64,000 bases of DNA from Elysia chlorotica (GCA_003991915.1 RQTK01000020.1:462528-526527); one strand, 5' to 3'; counted from the stretch's first letter, positions 39,876 to 53,239 are shown. Notes: a model not told the origin generated them from the sequence alone. Program-made: numbers and translations.

Positions 39876-42800
39876 TTTTTTCCCTCCGCCCTCTTTGTCT
39901 CTAGTTTGTTACCTTCACATTTCCAGCTCTATCTTTTCGATGATAGGTTGCTTTCTCCTGCTCGTATTCTAATGACAGCCCTTCAATTTAAATAAAATAT
40001 ACATAGCTAACCCTCCTCTGCGTTAGCCATGACTGTGTTGGGAACGAGGCTAAGTGGTGGTAGGGCGGCAACGAGGCTAAATGGAAATCTTAGAGCGCAT
40101 GCGCGAGATAAGATTACAGAAGGAAATCTGCCAACCAAAATACCAATCAAAGTGTCTAATGGTCGCCAAAGATGTATTTAATAAAACTGAGTACTTGTGG
40201 GTTTTTATGTAAGTTTGGCAGCTGTGCAAGGCACGCCCAATCTTCATTAAGTAAGGTTCGCAAAAGCGAGTTTATTGAGTGTGATCGGAACAAATTATCA
40301 GTGTCCCATCTTCTTCCCTCATGCTGGTGATTTACTGTGTCAGCTCTTACTCGGAAAGGGGTTTGAAGTGGGATGTCTAGCTAGCTGGTTGTAGGCAAGC
40401 TGTGAACAAAGATTGTGACGTTTTGATCATTAATTACTCATGTTGTACAACTCGTGCCAATTGATACTAGTTACATTGAAATATCAAGCAGACAGTGTTT
40501 ACAAATTTCAGTAGGGGACTAGAATTTCAAGGTTTTGAGGAGATATAACTTAGAAAGTACAATACTATATTATAGTATTAATATTGTAATGTAATTGTTA
40601 CAACTATTGAGGCTTAATAAATTTCTGCTGACGGTCCCACAAGATATGGAGTTTCGCAGATGCACAAACAGCCCTTCGGAAGTGTACAAAGAGTATCCAT
40701 TTTCTTTCCGAAAAAAAACTGCTTGTTTAACGGAATATGGCGGAGAGTTTCGGGAAACTTAAGTATTGTAATTTCTCATGCTCGTCGAACTTTTTTTATT
40801 ATGCACTAGGGAAAACATCAATCGTGAAGGCGTTTTAAGCTTGTTGTCATGGAAAAGAAAATAATGTTTTGTCTTGAACGTGTTCATTCCAGGTGGAATT
40901 TTATATTGTGTTTGTGCTTCTGCGTCACCCCGTGTCCTGTGGATCGTCCTACCAAAAAGGGCCAACATGGGAAGATCAATTTGGGAGGACATTTCCGCTG
41001 GATTTCCGGTATAGAAACTGGTGGTTCAAAATCACCACATCTGGATCTGGTTTTAATTCCTTTTCTTACGCTTGTGATCATAGACACCAGAGAACAATAG
41101 AGAGTTCCAAGACACTTAGCAAGAATGCTGTCTAGCGAAAACATTCTCAATACATGTTTGATAGTTCGATAACTGTTTTTATTGGCTGGAGATAACGATA
41201 TAGTCTAGTGGTTTCCGTTATTAAGAAACTAATAAACCAACCAACCAACTAACTAACAAATCAACCAAATCCCAGTCAGGAAGTTCTAGAAATGCGGGTA
41301 AGGGGGTAGCTAATAAGTCGCAACTATGCAGTCTCAGTAAGAGTAGTGACAGGAGGGCAGGGGCATACTAATTAAAATACGATATTATTCAATGCCACCT
41401 TGCACAAGTAGAATGATAATCTCATTAATCAAAAATTTTCTTTCTAGAGATTAGCGTTTACATGTATTCAATCCGTAAAAAGCATTCTTTAAAAACCCTA
41501 TAACACGTTGAAGGTTTAGACACGTTTATTTAATATTATGCTAAGTCTTTCAGTCTATCTTATACGATCCCTGCACAACACCGAGTTTTCGACTATTGCA
41601 CCAACATTTCTGTTTGGCCAAGATGCTAAGGCCTACACAGCTTTACTGTATGTCAACTTCCCGCCCGGCTTAATGAGAAATACCTTACATAAGAGAAAGC
41701 GACTTGGGCCGAGAGTTCTGGCATAAAAGTCGATGACCGCATCCTTACCAACTGGTACTATAACCAGAAAAAGCTCGCCAGAAAAGTATTCTATACATGG
41801 TTTACTAAACCTATAACAAATAGGCGTTTTTGTTTTTTAAATTCTTTTCTTATTTTTCGGATCGAGGAAAATGGTCTACAACTTTAGTGCTTTGCAACAA
41901 TCTCATTAATTTCAGATTTGTCCATGATAAAACATGGCAATTTGTATCACGTTGTAAAAATTCAACTATTCAAATAAGGTAGATGTTGCTATGGTCTGTT
42001 GTAACGGATGAAATTAGATGAAGCTCCGTATAAAAATCTTAGAGAAACCACGGAGATGCAAAACTAACCAAGAATTGATAGGAGATAGAGAACTGGAGAG
42101 CCTCCCTTCGATGGCCCCACCCTTGATAAACTAGCAGGTGAGCGTTTTTTTATTACACCAACATCTAGGAGCAAGGATGCTCTCTCATACCAAAAGTTAT
42201 GGTGGTGTATACAGAAATCGAAGTCTAAACCGGACGTCTTCAAAAGATGAGGCGTATTATCTTTGGATTTTGCCGATTTTAACAATGGGTCATGCTATGT
42301 CATAATAAATAAGATATCCAAAATATGATGTATTTTTTGTTCAGATATTTTTAATTAGAGTTGGAAAACCTGAAGCGAGGTTCAGAATAAGGTACACCTT
42401 TTAACTCTTTTACACTGCACTGCTGGGAGCATAATCCCCCCCCTCCTTTTCTCCAGCTCATAATTCCCAAAAGAAAATACAATCTTTGATTTGTAAAGAA
42501 TGGTCGAAATAATCTTCAAAATATTTAGGAGCTCACAATTAGTTTTCAGGTGCAATGTCGCTTCTGATCGTAAGGGCTAAAAGTGCTCTCGAGGTATCGT
42601 TCCTTCCAGTGATAAACATTATTTAATAATGATGATGAAAAATATTGTTACTTGGTTCAAAGAGTTCTTAGTCTTTTTTATTTAGTTTTTGGAAACTTCG
42701 GTTTCATACATAAATAAATTCACGTTTTGGAAATAACTAGCTTAAAAAAAATCTTTAAATAGATTTGGAAAGTGCAGAATACGCTACTTTGCCCAAAAAA

Positions 42801-44994
42801 ACAAAAAAAACAACAACAACAACAAGGACACAGCATGGCATGATCTTTTATTTTCACACTTTGAAATATATGCAGAACGCAGCTTGAGAGAGCCTTATCT
42901 TGCTCTTCCTCATTTCCTATTAGGGCGCTAAGCTTTTAATGCCCCAGTGCATCTAGTGCAAATCAAAGGAGAGAGAATTAAAAAAAATAGCTAAAACATT
43001 TACAAAAAAAGGCCTCCTGCAGTATTCAAGAACGTACTCCTCTGGATAAAAGACTTATCACGATGTTTGGAGTGTATATATATAGTTACATGTAGTTAGT
43101 TGTGCACTGGACCTGATAGAAAGCAGGGCACGGACCTGGCTGAAGGCTGCTGTTTATTAGAGCTGTCTTGAAAAAATATACACATCAGTGTGAAGTTTAA
43201 CACACCTCACCATGTTTTATAGGCGTAGTTGTTTTAGGATGCCTATCAGATCTGGTATTTATACTGCATGACCCAATGGATTTTAACACAGACGTGTGGT
43301 GTTTTATATCCCATTTAATTTCTGTGATAATATGTGATATTTCCAAGGATTAACTTCTGTCCGCAATAGCTGTAAGGGTGAGTTAGATAGTGTAAAAAAT
43401 AATTAGACGTGGCATGCAATATAAACATTTTTTCTTATACACTTACAACTATTTCCCGTAGCATGTCAAATTAGTTGAGAAAATAATTATAACCAAATAT
43501 TGATTTAGGGCCTACTTATTATTTATTATTATAACAAAACTTTGGGATATTAATTAACGATATAAATATAGATACACCTCTTTAATGAAACTGATTTATT
43601 TATCTGAATGTCTTAAAAACTGATCAAATGACACACCTCGGGTACCAAACTAATGTGTTTGAGCCAATTATTGAGTTGTCAGCGGTTATACTTAAATGCG
43701 AAGGAGCGGAAGGACGCGAGAAGAGGCCTCTTCCGGTAACTTTTCGCATATTTATCGGTGTCTTGGTGCGTTTTTATTGTGTCTTTCCTGAAAATGAGTA
43801 AAATCCTTGGTGATGTTTTGAAAATTTAAATAGCATATACAAAAAATGAAATACAATAAATCGACATTTAAGTTCTGTCAAAAATATGTTTCACAGACGA
43901 ACCATGCATTTTCTTTATTTACTGCCGCATCTTTGTCAAGTCTTCTCCTGTCTTTTCACATGGCTTTTCGCGGTTTTTGTTTCTTTTCGGATATTAGGAA
44001 AACCATAGCCATAAACATTTAAAAACTCAAAAGATCTATAGTTTTGTATTTGTCCTTTATTATATAATACACCGCTTGGCCATTTAGTAATGGACCACAC
44101 TACCTAAACTAAAGTCATAAATGAACTAGCTCTGCCGATAATGGGCTGAGGCGAGAAACTATTGATCGTGAAAGCTATTAACACTTTAGAGATGCATACT
44201 CTGGATGTCTGCACATTATAAAGAAGGGAAAACTTCCAAGACAAAAATAGCATACTGTCATTAAGACAGTCAGACTAGAAATCTCAAGCACAAGTTGACA
44301 TTTCATAGGATATTATTTTTTTTTCTATAGCACAAAGACATCCGGCTTTAGGACAGTTTCTAGTACACGCGTGAGAAATGTAAAGGAATTCTGGAATTTT
44401 CTTGACGTTGAAAAAAGGAAATATTACTTAATGAATAGGAGACGACAATTCATAAAAACAAAGAAAAACAAAACAAACAAACAAAATAATACAAAAAACA
44501 ACCAAAAAAGAAAAAAAAAACTTTTCAACAGAAGGCACAGCACGCATTATTCATTTATGGTTAAAAAAATTAACAAACCAACAAAAAAACAACAACAATC
44601 AAACAAACACACATAAAAAACAAAACAACAACAACAAACAAATGAAAACAGATTAACCCTCAAATAATATTGAACTGTTACCGTTAAAACTGGTACTGTG
44701 TGTCTCAAATAGTTTCCTTTTCATTGTGTTTAATTTGTTTGACAAAAGGCTAGAGAGAGTAGAAAGACGAATGATGAATGAGTGGCAGCAAAAGACAAAA
44801 TTACGTACAAAGTTAAAGAATGTGACAAGTTAAAATGATACAAATTCAATGTACAGCGGAGAAAGCTTTAAAATATTGAGCGAACAAATATTATCATAGA
44901 GAAATAGAGAGATAGCGAAATAGATGAAGAGATAGCTATAATTGATAGATGTATAGATAGTTGGATAGGACCTGTTAGAAATATGAGTTGAGTT

Positions 44995-45172
44995 AATTTG
45001 GGTTGGTTTAACGTCCAACATCAGCACTATATAGGCTTTATTGTGGACGGGCCCCAAGACTAAGGTCTGATAATATTGTGTGCTGCCACACACGAGACAG
45101 GGCGTGGATGCTATGACTTATGTCTCAGTCGGTCACATTATACTGACACCGAGCCAACCAGTAGGGAGCGCA
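44995..45172 (-). mobile_element. SINE, 5'-truncated
   Basis: + strand reads GGTTTAACGTCCAACATCAG, TGTGGACGGGCCCCAAGACT, CACACGAGACAGGGCGTGGA and CGGTCACATTATACTGACAC. The tRNA head is lacking. Confidence 0.7.
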
Positions 45173-46266
45173 ATCTGGTGGAAATATAGATAAATAGAAA
45201 GATAGACACTTTTAGACCATCCACATGTGAGCTGTAAAATGTATTTCGTGTCTCCTATTGTTGCCAGCTCCAGTCGTTGTTTAGACGGAACTGCCAGTTA
45301 TTGGTATGGTACGCGTTATTTACCTTAAAATTAAGGTCGCCTTGCAGGCTCAATCTAGCTTGTTATAATTATACATTTATGTGCAGTACATGAGGCACGA
45401 ATTTTCTGGTTTGGTGGTGTCCCTTATAAACCGTGAGTTTCCAATCGACTTTTAGATAAAGTCCTCCTGACACTATAATGTATTGTCAGTCTCAGAACGG
45501 TGAGGTCGGGGTCTCACGACCTAGATTCTTCCTTTGTAGTTACTAGGGTCTCAGATGTAGATGCAGTCTGTTCCTGAGAGCCTTAGGGTTAACAGCTCTG
45601 ACAGACAAATTCAGTCGAGATGTAGAGTACTTATAGAATCAAGCTTGTTTGATAGACCAAGTTTGTTCTAACACTTTTGCTAGCAGTAAGACGTGCACAA
45701 GTAATAGCCCTGGGCAGGTGGGTAGGTTAGCACAGAACGATAGAGCATCAGTGGTAGAGAAATAAAGATTAGATGATAGGCTTGGAAGGCTATAGATTGA
45801 AAGTTAGGTTCAGTACATAGATCTTATAACTCCATTCCTTGTAAAATGGTTATCATCTAGAGCATATAGAAACTTGTAACTATATGCAAAAAACAAAATG
45901 TGAGCTGCAAAGATGTCGTTTTATTTAAAAGCTTTACGAGTGAGAGGACTGTGTTGTCCAAGATGACGATGTTGTGATATCGTAGACAACCACAAACATG
46001 CGAATAACATAGAGTACAGATCGCTGACAGACACTCGAGTATGCAAACTAAAATCTATAAGATCGCACGTGGAGTTACTACCATTACCCCTTCGTAAGTG
46101 TTACACAGACCGAGTAAGAGACAGGCATAGGGAAAACCCAGAGACAAAAATGGCATCGTAATGCAGGATCTAAAGCGAAAGAAACAGAACAGAGGACAGG
46201 ACAGTAAGACGAACGGAATAAACAAATTTAGAGGAAATTTGTACAGATCTGTTCATGAGAGAAATG

Positions 46267-46300
46267 ATAAAACAACAACAACAACAACAACAACATCATC

Positions 46301-46332
<32 letters not shown>

Positions 46333-46334
46333 AG
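46267..46334. repeat. (CAA)n microsatellite
   Basis: CAA units with two CAT in the middle. Confidence 0.95.
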
Positions 46335-46404
46335 AAACAAAAAGGCGGGTTTGAGTTTCAGTTTGAGTCGTTCCTTCTCGTGCAACGTCGTGACCATAAT
46401 AAAC

Positions 46405-46605
46405 TATTATACAGTGGTCCCAAGACATGCGTCTGACATAGACAGTGCAGGGTTACCATGCACCATGTCTCAGCCGGTTACATTAACTGAGAAAAACTGG
46501 ACAAACACATTTTTCACATTTTCAACCGGTGTTAGGTTCCGAACAAAGGACCTCCTAATTGGGAGACCAACACTCCACCACTTGAGCACCATCCGCGCTA
46601 AAAGC
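46405..46605 (-). mobile_element. SINE with tRNA-like head
   Basis: + strand reads GTGGTCCCAAGACATGCGTC, CATGTCTCAGCCGGTTACAT, GTTAGGTTCCGAACAAAGGA (B-box on the minus strand) and CCACTTGAGCACCATCCGCG. Confidence 0.6.
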
Positions 46606-46958
46606 CAGAGAGGTTGCCTGATAGAGCGTAAAAGGGGATTGGATAGGACCCGCTGTGGGGACCTGGCCCAATGGGGCGATCAGGCCCAGATCTACTCCCC
46701 TTGTGGCGGGAGGCCACTGGAGGGTAATCCAATAGAACCCAAGGAGGAGATGGATAAAGGGAGGAGAGCGGAAATAAAGTGAATTTGGGTGATGGGGGTT
46801 GTAGTGGTAGTGGTGGTGTTCATGTGTGTGTGTGTGTGTGTTGGAGTGGGGTGTAAAGAAATGATCGTTGTGGTCTATAATATCCGTGAAGGATATTTGA
46901 AAGAGATAATGAGAGAGAAATGGAGAGAGAGGAAAAGATAGAAAGAAGAGAGGTAGAT

Positions 46959-46959
<1 letters not shown>

Positions 46960-47008
<49 letters not shown>
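46960..47008. repeat. (GA)n microsatellite
   Basis: About 22 units in a purine-rich stretch from 46900. Confidence 0.95.
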
Positions 47009-47435
47009 GGAGAAAGTAACAAGAAATATAGAAAGCATGTTACAATCATACCTTCGTTGATGGATTATGTTACAAATTTTAAACCTATTTATACATTTAA
47101 TAGGTAGTTAGATAGATAGATAAAGAACAGAGATCACAATCATGCTGTCGTTCCTATGTCTCTGGTAGCAGAGAATGTACAACCTCCTCTCTGCACATAG
47201 CTTTGTTCATTATTGTTTCAATCGAATGTGCACAGCAAAAGGAAAATAGAAAAAGCAGTAAGATAAACGCAAAATCTCGCTATCTGTAATACTTTAAAAA
47301 AGCACATAATCATTACTTATCCATATTTGCATTCGGCACTGTTTCTAATTTGGTTTTTGATTTTGTAAACTGAATATAAACTTATAAAAAAAAGTGTAAC
47401 CCATCCAAAAAAACAAAACAAAAACAAAAACAATA

Positions 47436-47486
<51 letters not shown>
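47436..47486. repeat. (CAA)n microsatellite
   Basis: About 16 units. Confidence 0.95.
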
Positions 47487-47783
47487 AACAACAAATAAAC
47501 ACAAATAGGAAGTCACTTCTTTTCTTCTCGAAATATTTAAAATGTTCACTTAGCGATATCTGCAATAATTCTAACTGGTTCCTTCAAGTCATGAAGGCAT
47601 GGTGAATATGCCATTCTCCACAACTATGGGCTGTTATAGAACTTGTCACCTATCAAGAAATGACAGGGCTGGTCTCTCAAATAGAACAAGTTCACAAAGA
47701 GAAACATTCTTTGGCAGAATTGATAGCAAGTTATGGCAAATTATGTGCCGATCAAACTTAGCGTATTAAAATTTTCTCATCTT

Positions 47784-47928
47784 GTGGTTGTTGTTGTTGC
47801 TGCTACTGCTTCTGCTGCTGCTGTTGTTATTGTTGTTGCTCTTGTGTTTGTTGTTGTTGCCGCTTCTGCTGCTGATGTTGCTGCTGTTGTTATTGTTGTT
47901 GTTGTTGTTGTTGTTGATGATGTTGTTG
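47784..47928. repeat. (TTG)n/(CTG)n compound array
   Basis: Mixed TTG, CTG, CTT and ATT triplets. The poly-Val/Ala frame over it is not a gene. Confidence 0.9.
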
Positions 47929-48053
47929 AGATTAAAAGATCATTAAAGTTTTGCTAATTATGGATTTTAAAAAATGCATATTAAAATAAAAGCAGGTTAT
48001 GTTGAAGCAGCTTCAACAAAAGTTCCCTTTCTGTATACATTTGTTAGTTCCCG

Positions 48054-48159
48054 TAAGCCTCAAGCAGTAAAACTTGTCCTTGCCTGCAAATATAACTTGT
48101 CCTTGTTTGCAAATAAGATTTATTTACAGGCAAGGACACGTGTTATTGGTTGAGGCTTA
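48054..48159. mobile_element. Short foldback element
   Basis: The left arm TAAGCCTCAAGCAGTAAAAC then TTGTCCTTGCCTG pairs with the right arm starting CAGGCAAGGACACGTG and ending GGTTGAGGCTTA, about 28 of 33 positions complementary. The loop holds a second, imperfect CTTGTCCTTGTTTGCAAAT copy. Confidence 0.5.
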
Positions 48160-48582
48160 AGTGGTTAACAATGATAGAGGAGTGGGAAGGAAATCGTGAT
48201 AATTATAATTGTAATTATATAAGGACGGAAGCAGAAAATCCTGTTGAAAAGGTGATAAAACTATTGCTAGACACGTGTAATATTATCCAGAACGCAACGA
48301 TTATCTGCATATATGTATGGCTTGTTGATGATTTATGTTGACAGTTAAGTCAAAGACAGAACAATCAGCTCCGTTAAAATAGGGTGTAACACGTGATGCG
48401 ATTGAACGTGGCTTTACTTTAAGTGCATTGAGCGGTTGTTCTCTAATCAGATTTAGTTCTAGAACCTATAGGTCTAAATAGAATATTTGTGTCCTTGAGG
48501 TTTAGTGTGCTTTAAGTTAATTTGCGATCGTAGGTGTTGTTGTATTTGTTGTTCTTGTTGCTGTTGTTGTTATTATTATTGT

Positions 48583-48796
48583 TCAGTTCAGTTCAGTTCT
48601 TCAGTTCTTTGTAGCCGTGTTAAGCTTGAATACAAGGTGTTGGTAAGGTCAGGTCCCGTAGAGAGAAATTGAAAACGACTGGAGCATTGGAACAGTGTGT
48701 GTACCACAGCTTCCGAATTTCCATCACATAGTGTACAAAGTGGTGTGTGTTCTGGATTAAATCTGATGATGGCCAAAAGGAAGATGTTGCATCCTT
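48583..48796 (-). mobile_element. LINE-like 3' fragment with CCHC-type zinc knuckle
   Basis: A minus-strand frame reads FNPEHTPLCTLCDGNSEAVV then HTLFQC, a C-x2-C-x8-H-x4-C knuckle typical of the extreme C-terminus of some LINE reverse transcriptases. It ends in a short TTCAG-type tandem tail at 48583-48600. Only about 65 residues are readable before an upstream stop. Confidence 0.55.
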
Positions 48797-49464
48797 AAGT
48801 GGAACATGGCATACTTTTCTTACCTCTGTAGAAGGTATATAAAGCCATTCGATTTGACTGTGTTAGTCTGTAAAAAAGTTTACGGGTCGCCCCTCTTGCC
48901 CACTGACTTTATCCATCCTTTTTTCATTTTTTTTTATCTGATAACTGTTTTTGTCGTTTTTATTTGAGTCTGCACTTGCATAGACGCTATTTTGACAAGT
49001 CTATCATCTTTTTTTTTCATTTTCTGGTAAATTGGTGGGGCTTGAAATCCACTGAAATTTAAATGGTGTGTGATATTTATCGCGAATATATATTATTAAC
49101 TTCTAGAAGTATGTCGTTTGTTCCTGTATTTTTTTTTTTGTAAGGCTACTTTTTAATCTGTGAAATACACTGTATGGGTTGCTAGGTTTTCGTTTCTCTG
49201 GAAATTTTAGTTTAATGCAAGTAGGGCTGCTTGGATGCCTCATACGAGTCATAATTTGCCGCAGGCAGCAAAATTCTGTTTGGAACTTAAAGAGCATAGA
49301 AAATAGAAAAGGGTAAGGTAGGGTTTTTGTCACGATCCTAGTATATAATACTACTAAAAGTTGTTAGATTTAATTTTACTTGTATGAACAAAGTATACTG
49401 TTTTTGTTTTGGCGTTAAACGAAAAAAAAAAGTCGGTAGAATTGGGCACAATCGAGATATTTTT

Positions 49465-49649
49465 ACTAAGGCCAGAACCAAACTGCCGCTGGTGGCTGGG
49501 GTGGGGCTGTGGCTGGACTGGGGGTTCTTTATGAAACCCTCTTGTATTTATTTGCGAGGTCAGACCGAGGCTAAAACAACACAAGAGGGCTTTATACGGA
49601 AGCCACAGCCCCACCCCAGCCGCCAGCATCAGTCTGGCTCTAGCCTAAG
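49465..49649. mobile_element. MITE-like foldback element, copy 1
   Basis: The ends are inverted repeats: left GCCAGAACCAAACTGCCGCT then GGTGGCTGGGGTGGGGCTGT; right ACAGCCCCACCCCAGCCGCC then AGCATCAGTCTGGCTC. The middle also has an inner pair (CCCTCTTGT and ACAAGAGGG). No coding capacity. Copy 2 lies at 51777. Confidence 0.65.
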
Positions 49650-50029
49650 AAGGGCGTGGTCAAAGATTGAGTATGAGAAAAAAGCGGAAATAGACAGTTT
49701 ATCGAGACAATCAAAGAAACATAATTTAACGGTAAAGCTATTCTGATTTGGTCGATCTCACGACAAAAACCTCACTAGAGCCAATGGAAATGTGATTCTT
49801 TAAATGGAAATGTAAACCTACTTACAGTCATTATTTTATCTCATAAAACTGGTTCTAAGAGAAACCTGATTATAACAACCACTTGTCAACCACGTCGGAA
49901 ACACTAAGAAGGTATTTGGACTGCGTGATGAGGATAAGCCATATCGAAAGCTTGTGGCAGCTCAATATGTGGGAAAGAGGGCGAGTAGCCAATGAGCTTA
50001 GACATCAGTGCTCGGAGCTTACCAGCAAG

Positions 50030-50395
50030 GGGGGGGGGGGGCGAACTGGCGCAAGTGATAGAGCGTTGGTCCCCTTATCGGGATGTCCCTAGTTGGAAAT
50101 CCACGATCCGACTTCATGGCCCACTGATTGGGTCGGTGTCAGTGTAACGTGACCGGCTGAGACAGGAGTCTTGGTATCCCCACTGTAACTTTGTGAGACA
50201 GCACTTGCATTTGTCAGACGTTAGTCTTGTAATCCGTTCACAATAAAGACTGCCTCTATAGTGATGACTTTGGACCATGACCGGCTGAGACAGGACTCTT
50301 GGTATCTCCACTGTAACTTTGTGTGACAACACGTACTTTTCAGACGTTCACAATAAAGACTGCCTACATAGTGATGGCTTTGGACTCTAATAAGC
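50030..50395 (+). mobile_element. SINE with tandemly duplicated 3' module
   Basis: The head GCGAACTGGCGCAAGTGATA and core GGGTCGGTGTCAGTGTAACG are followed by GACCGGCTGAGACAGGAGTC through ATAAAGACTGCCTCTATAGT. The same module then repeats from about 50280 to 50385 (GACCGGCTGAGACAGGACTC to GACTGCCTACATAGTG), before a poly(A) tail. Confidence 0.68.
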
Positions 50396-51454
50396 CAAAA
50401 AAAAAAAAAAACACACACACACACAACAACCAAAAACAAACAAACAAATAACAAAACCGATGAGAAGAATGTCCGACCTCCGAAATATAGCTGATGTCTC
50501 TGTTCCAGGATTTGATTTTTTAGAGTGCTAGAGGATATAAAACTAACCAAACATAAGGCAGCCGCTCAAAGACATCGGGAGAAGAGGGTTGACAGAAGGG
50601 CTTTAAGTCAGGCATATTGAGAGCTAAGAAGTAATCACAGAAGTATGTAACCAATTATAAACTACACTCCGAGGTATTAGATCTATACTGACAATAATCT
50701 AGTTCTATACCTATTGTTGTTGGTTTACAATTTGTTAGTATACTCATTACCACACACACGCACACATCTATATCCATACAAACTCACTCACTCACTCACC
50801 ATACCCGCTCATAACAGGTTTTGAAAAAAAGTATATTATATGTGTTTTGAACAATAAGCTAAATACATTTTTATACTTAAGATATAACTCAATCTGAACT
50901 CGATTTATATTAAAACTATAACAATATTAAAACAACAAATTCCAAAAAAGAAAACTCAGCCTATTTTCCCCCAGATGTATCTCTGTTTAAAAAAGGAAAA
51001 CAAGAAAACAATACAATCCTAGATGAACATTCGATGGCAACTCGTTGGATTTTGCCACATTCTATAAAGTACCATGTGAGATCTGTCCCATAGAACCGCT
51101 GTAGCTTATTTCCCTTTGATGGCGAGCATCTTCCCATTAAAGCGGTAGGTGGTAATATCCGCCAAAGCGGGACATTCTTCCAATTAAACAATTTACGCAA
51201 CTTTCCACTCTGTGGTGATGAACTATCAGCGGAAGAGAAAAAAAAACTTTCCAATAATCATTTCCTAAGTTTAGTCTGGAAAAGACAAAAGAGGTGAAAC
51301 ATCTGATATGTTTTATTAGCTGAAAAGAAAAGAAAAGAAAACGAAAAAGGTCTAATGGCCCAATGGTTTTACAGCATAAAGTGGCATCTCCCGCTGTTCT
51401 CGGGGTATCCTGTAGAGCCTAACTGCTGGTCATCATTATAGGCTGTAGTGGCGA

Positions 51455-51625
51455 GTTGGTTCAAGGGTAGAGCGCGCGACTTCTTATCGGAAGGTTGTTG
51501 GTTCGATCTTCTCTCATATCTCGTATTTTTACTCCACTGTTAATGTAAGCGGTCAAGTGCCGGATATCCTGCTCTGGGGTGCCGTCGCCGTTTCGGATCT
51601 CTCGTGAAAACCAATGAGACATGAG
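51455..51625 (+). mobile_element. tRNA-derived SINE, alternative 3' module
   Basis: The head GTGGCGAGTTGGTTCAAGGG and TAGAGCGCGCGACTTC with B-box TTGGTTCGATCTTC is followed by TGCTCTGGGGTGCCGTCGCC, the 3' module also seen at 15.1 and 17.4 kb. Confidence 0.58.
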
Positions 51626-51776
51626 ACTTTAAACTAGGGGAGGGCTTAGCTTTCTTAGACCAAAGGTACTTCTGCTGTGCGACTCAGTTTATCCTGCTGC
51701 GTGCAATATCTTTCACCATTACAACCACGTACAGACATAGTCCAAGGCTTCGTTATCACCCGGCACACTTTTGTCC

Positions 51777-51938
51777 AAAGCCAGACTGCCGCTAGTGGCT
51801 GGGGAGGGGCTGTGGCTGGACGGGGGTTCTTTATGAAACCCTCTTGTGTTTATTTGCGCAGTCGGACCGAGACTAAGAAATACAAGAGGGCTTCATACGG
51901 ATCCCCAGCCATCAGCGTCAGTTTGACTCTGGCCTTAG
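51777..51938. mobile_element. MITE-like foldback element, copy 2
   Basis: Shares with copy 1 the left arm (GCCAGACTGCCGCTAGTGGC), the interior (GGGGGTTCTTTATGAAACCC then TCTTGTGTTTATTTGCG) and the right end (AGCGTCAGTTTGACTCTGGC). The right arm is shorter than in copy 1. Confidence 0.63.
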
Positions 51939-52426
51939 TCCTCTGGCCAAAGTCCTTGGTATCTCCCTCTAGAGTTCCGTCTACGATATAACCTAGATGA
52001 TGACGTCGGATATTAAGAAAGGAACCTTCACTTGTACTATACTTGATAGATTAACATGACTTATGGCCTTTTGAAAGCGTGGCGCGATCCATTTCTTCAT
52101 CTGTGTCACTTCGCCTGTTGAATACCAGTCGTGATCTTCTAAGTAGATTAGATGGCCAGAAAAGGCAGAGCGTTTGGTTGATTTTCTGGGATTTGTAGTT
52201 TCGATTTTCGGATTGAATGTATGATTACAAATAGATAGGATACCCATAGCTGCTGATGCTACGCCAAAAACATCGTATTTTCATACATTTTACTACAATC
52301 ATTTGGATAATTTATTGATAGCTATTGGGTTGGCAGCTTTAGATACCATCTAACATGTTAAGCCGTGGCTTAGTAGAACAGCAGGCAGCGCGAAGCAAGA
52401 ATCTTCAGCAAACATGCATTTATCTC

Positions 52427-52510
<84 letters not shown>

Positions 52511-52520
52511 TAATAATAAT

Positions 52521-52815
52521 NNNNNNNNNNNNNNNNNNNNNNNNNNNNNNNNNNNNNNNNNNNNNNNNNNNNNNNNNNNNNNNNNNNNNNNNNNNNNNNN
52601 NNNNNNNNNNNNNNNNNNNNNNNNNNNNNNNNNNNNNNNNNNNNNNNNNNNNNNNNNNNNNNNNNNNNNNNNNNNNNNNNNNNNNNNNNNNNNNNNNNNN
52701 NNNNNNNNNNNNNNNNNNNNNNNNNNNNNNNNNNNNNNNNNNNNNNNNNNNNNNNNNNNNNNNNNNNNNNNNNNNNNNNNNNNNNNNNNNNNNNNNNNNN
52801 NNNNNNNNNNNNNNN
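52521..52815. other. Assembly gap (295 N)
   Basis: Lies inside a (TAA)n array: 52430-52520 before and 52816-52866 after, in the same register class. It is probably just collapsed microsatellite. Confidence 1.
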
Positions 52816-52869
<54 letters not shown>

Positions 52870-53239
52870 TAAAATAATAACAATAATAATGATAAAATAA
52901 TAAAGATTCATTCACCCATGAAGTACCTGATCTAGAGCTAACATAGGTGATCCTGGCATGCCACTAATCTCTTGCTCAGACAACTTTAAACATTGCTCGT
53001 GTCTTCTTTGGTTGCCCGTCTGTTTAGACTATCTGATTAGTTTTTTTCTAATCTTCCTTTACTTCTTTAACAATTATTACTTTAGTTAGGGTTGAGTGTT
53101 ATGTACTTTTGTGTCGATTTGAATACCCTACAAATTTCATTTGGCTTTGTTTACAGTTTTTGTCGAAGATTTATTTACTGTAGCCTTATCTGGCACATCC
53201 TTGTTTAATAACTTATGGTTCCATGATAATTATTTTTAG

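Larger units (their letters stand above)
38200..44990. other. Gene-free stretch around the first gap
   Basis: AT-rich DNA with A-rich runs, CAA-type runs and the gap. Overlapping frames near 40850-41140 occur in three frames at once with no family match. A GCGCATGCGC palindrome lies near 40095. Nothing else is supportable. Confidence 0.6.

Noticed and set aside
40849-41150. Overlapping frames of 80-90 codons in three frames
   Set aside because: None has a known motif, splice sites or biased composition; chance openness in slightly GC-richer DNA.
46255-46782. 175-codon frame
   Set aside because: Runs through a (CAA)n array and then antisense through a SINE; not a host gene.
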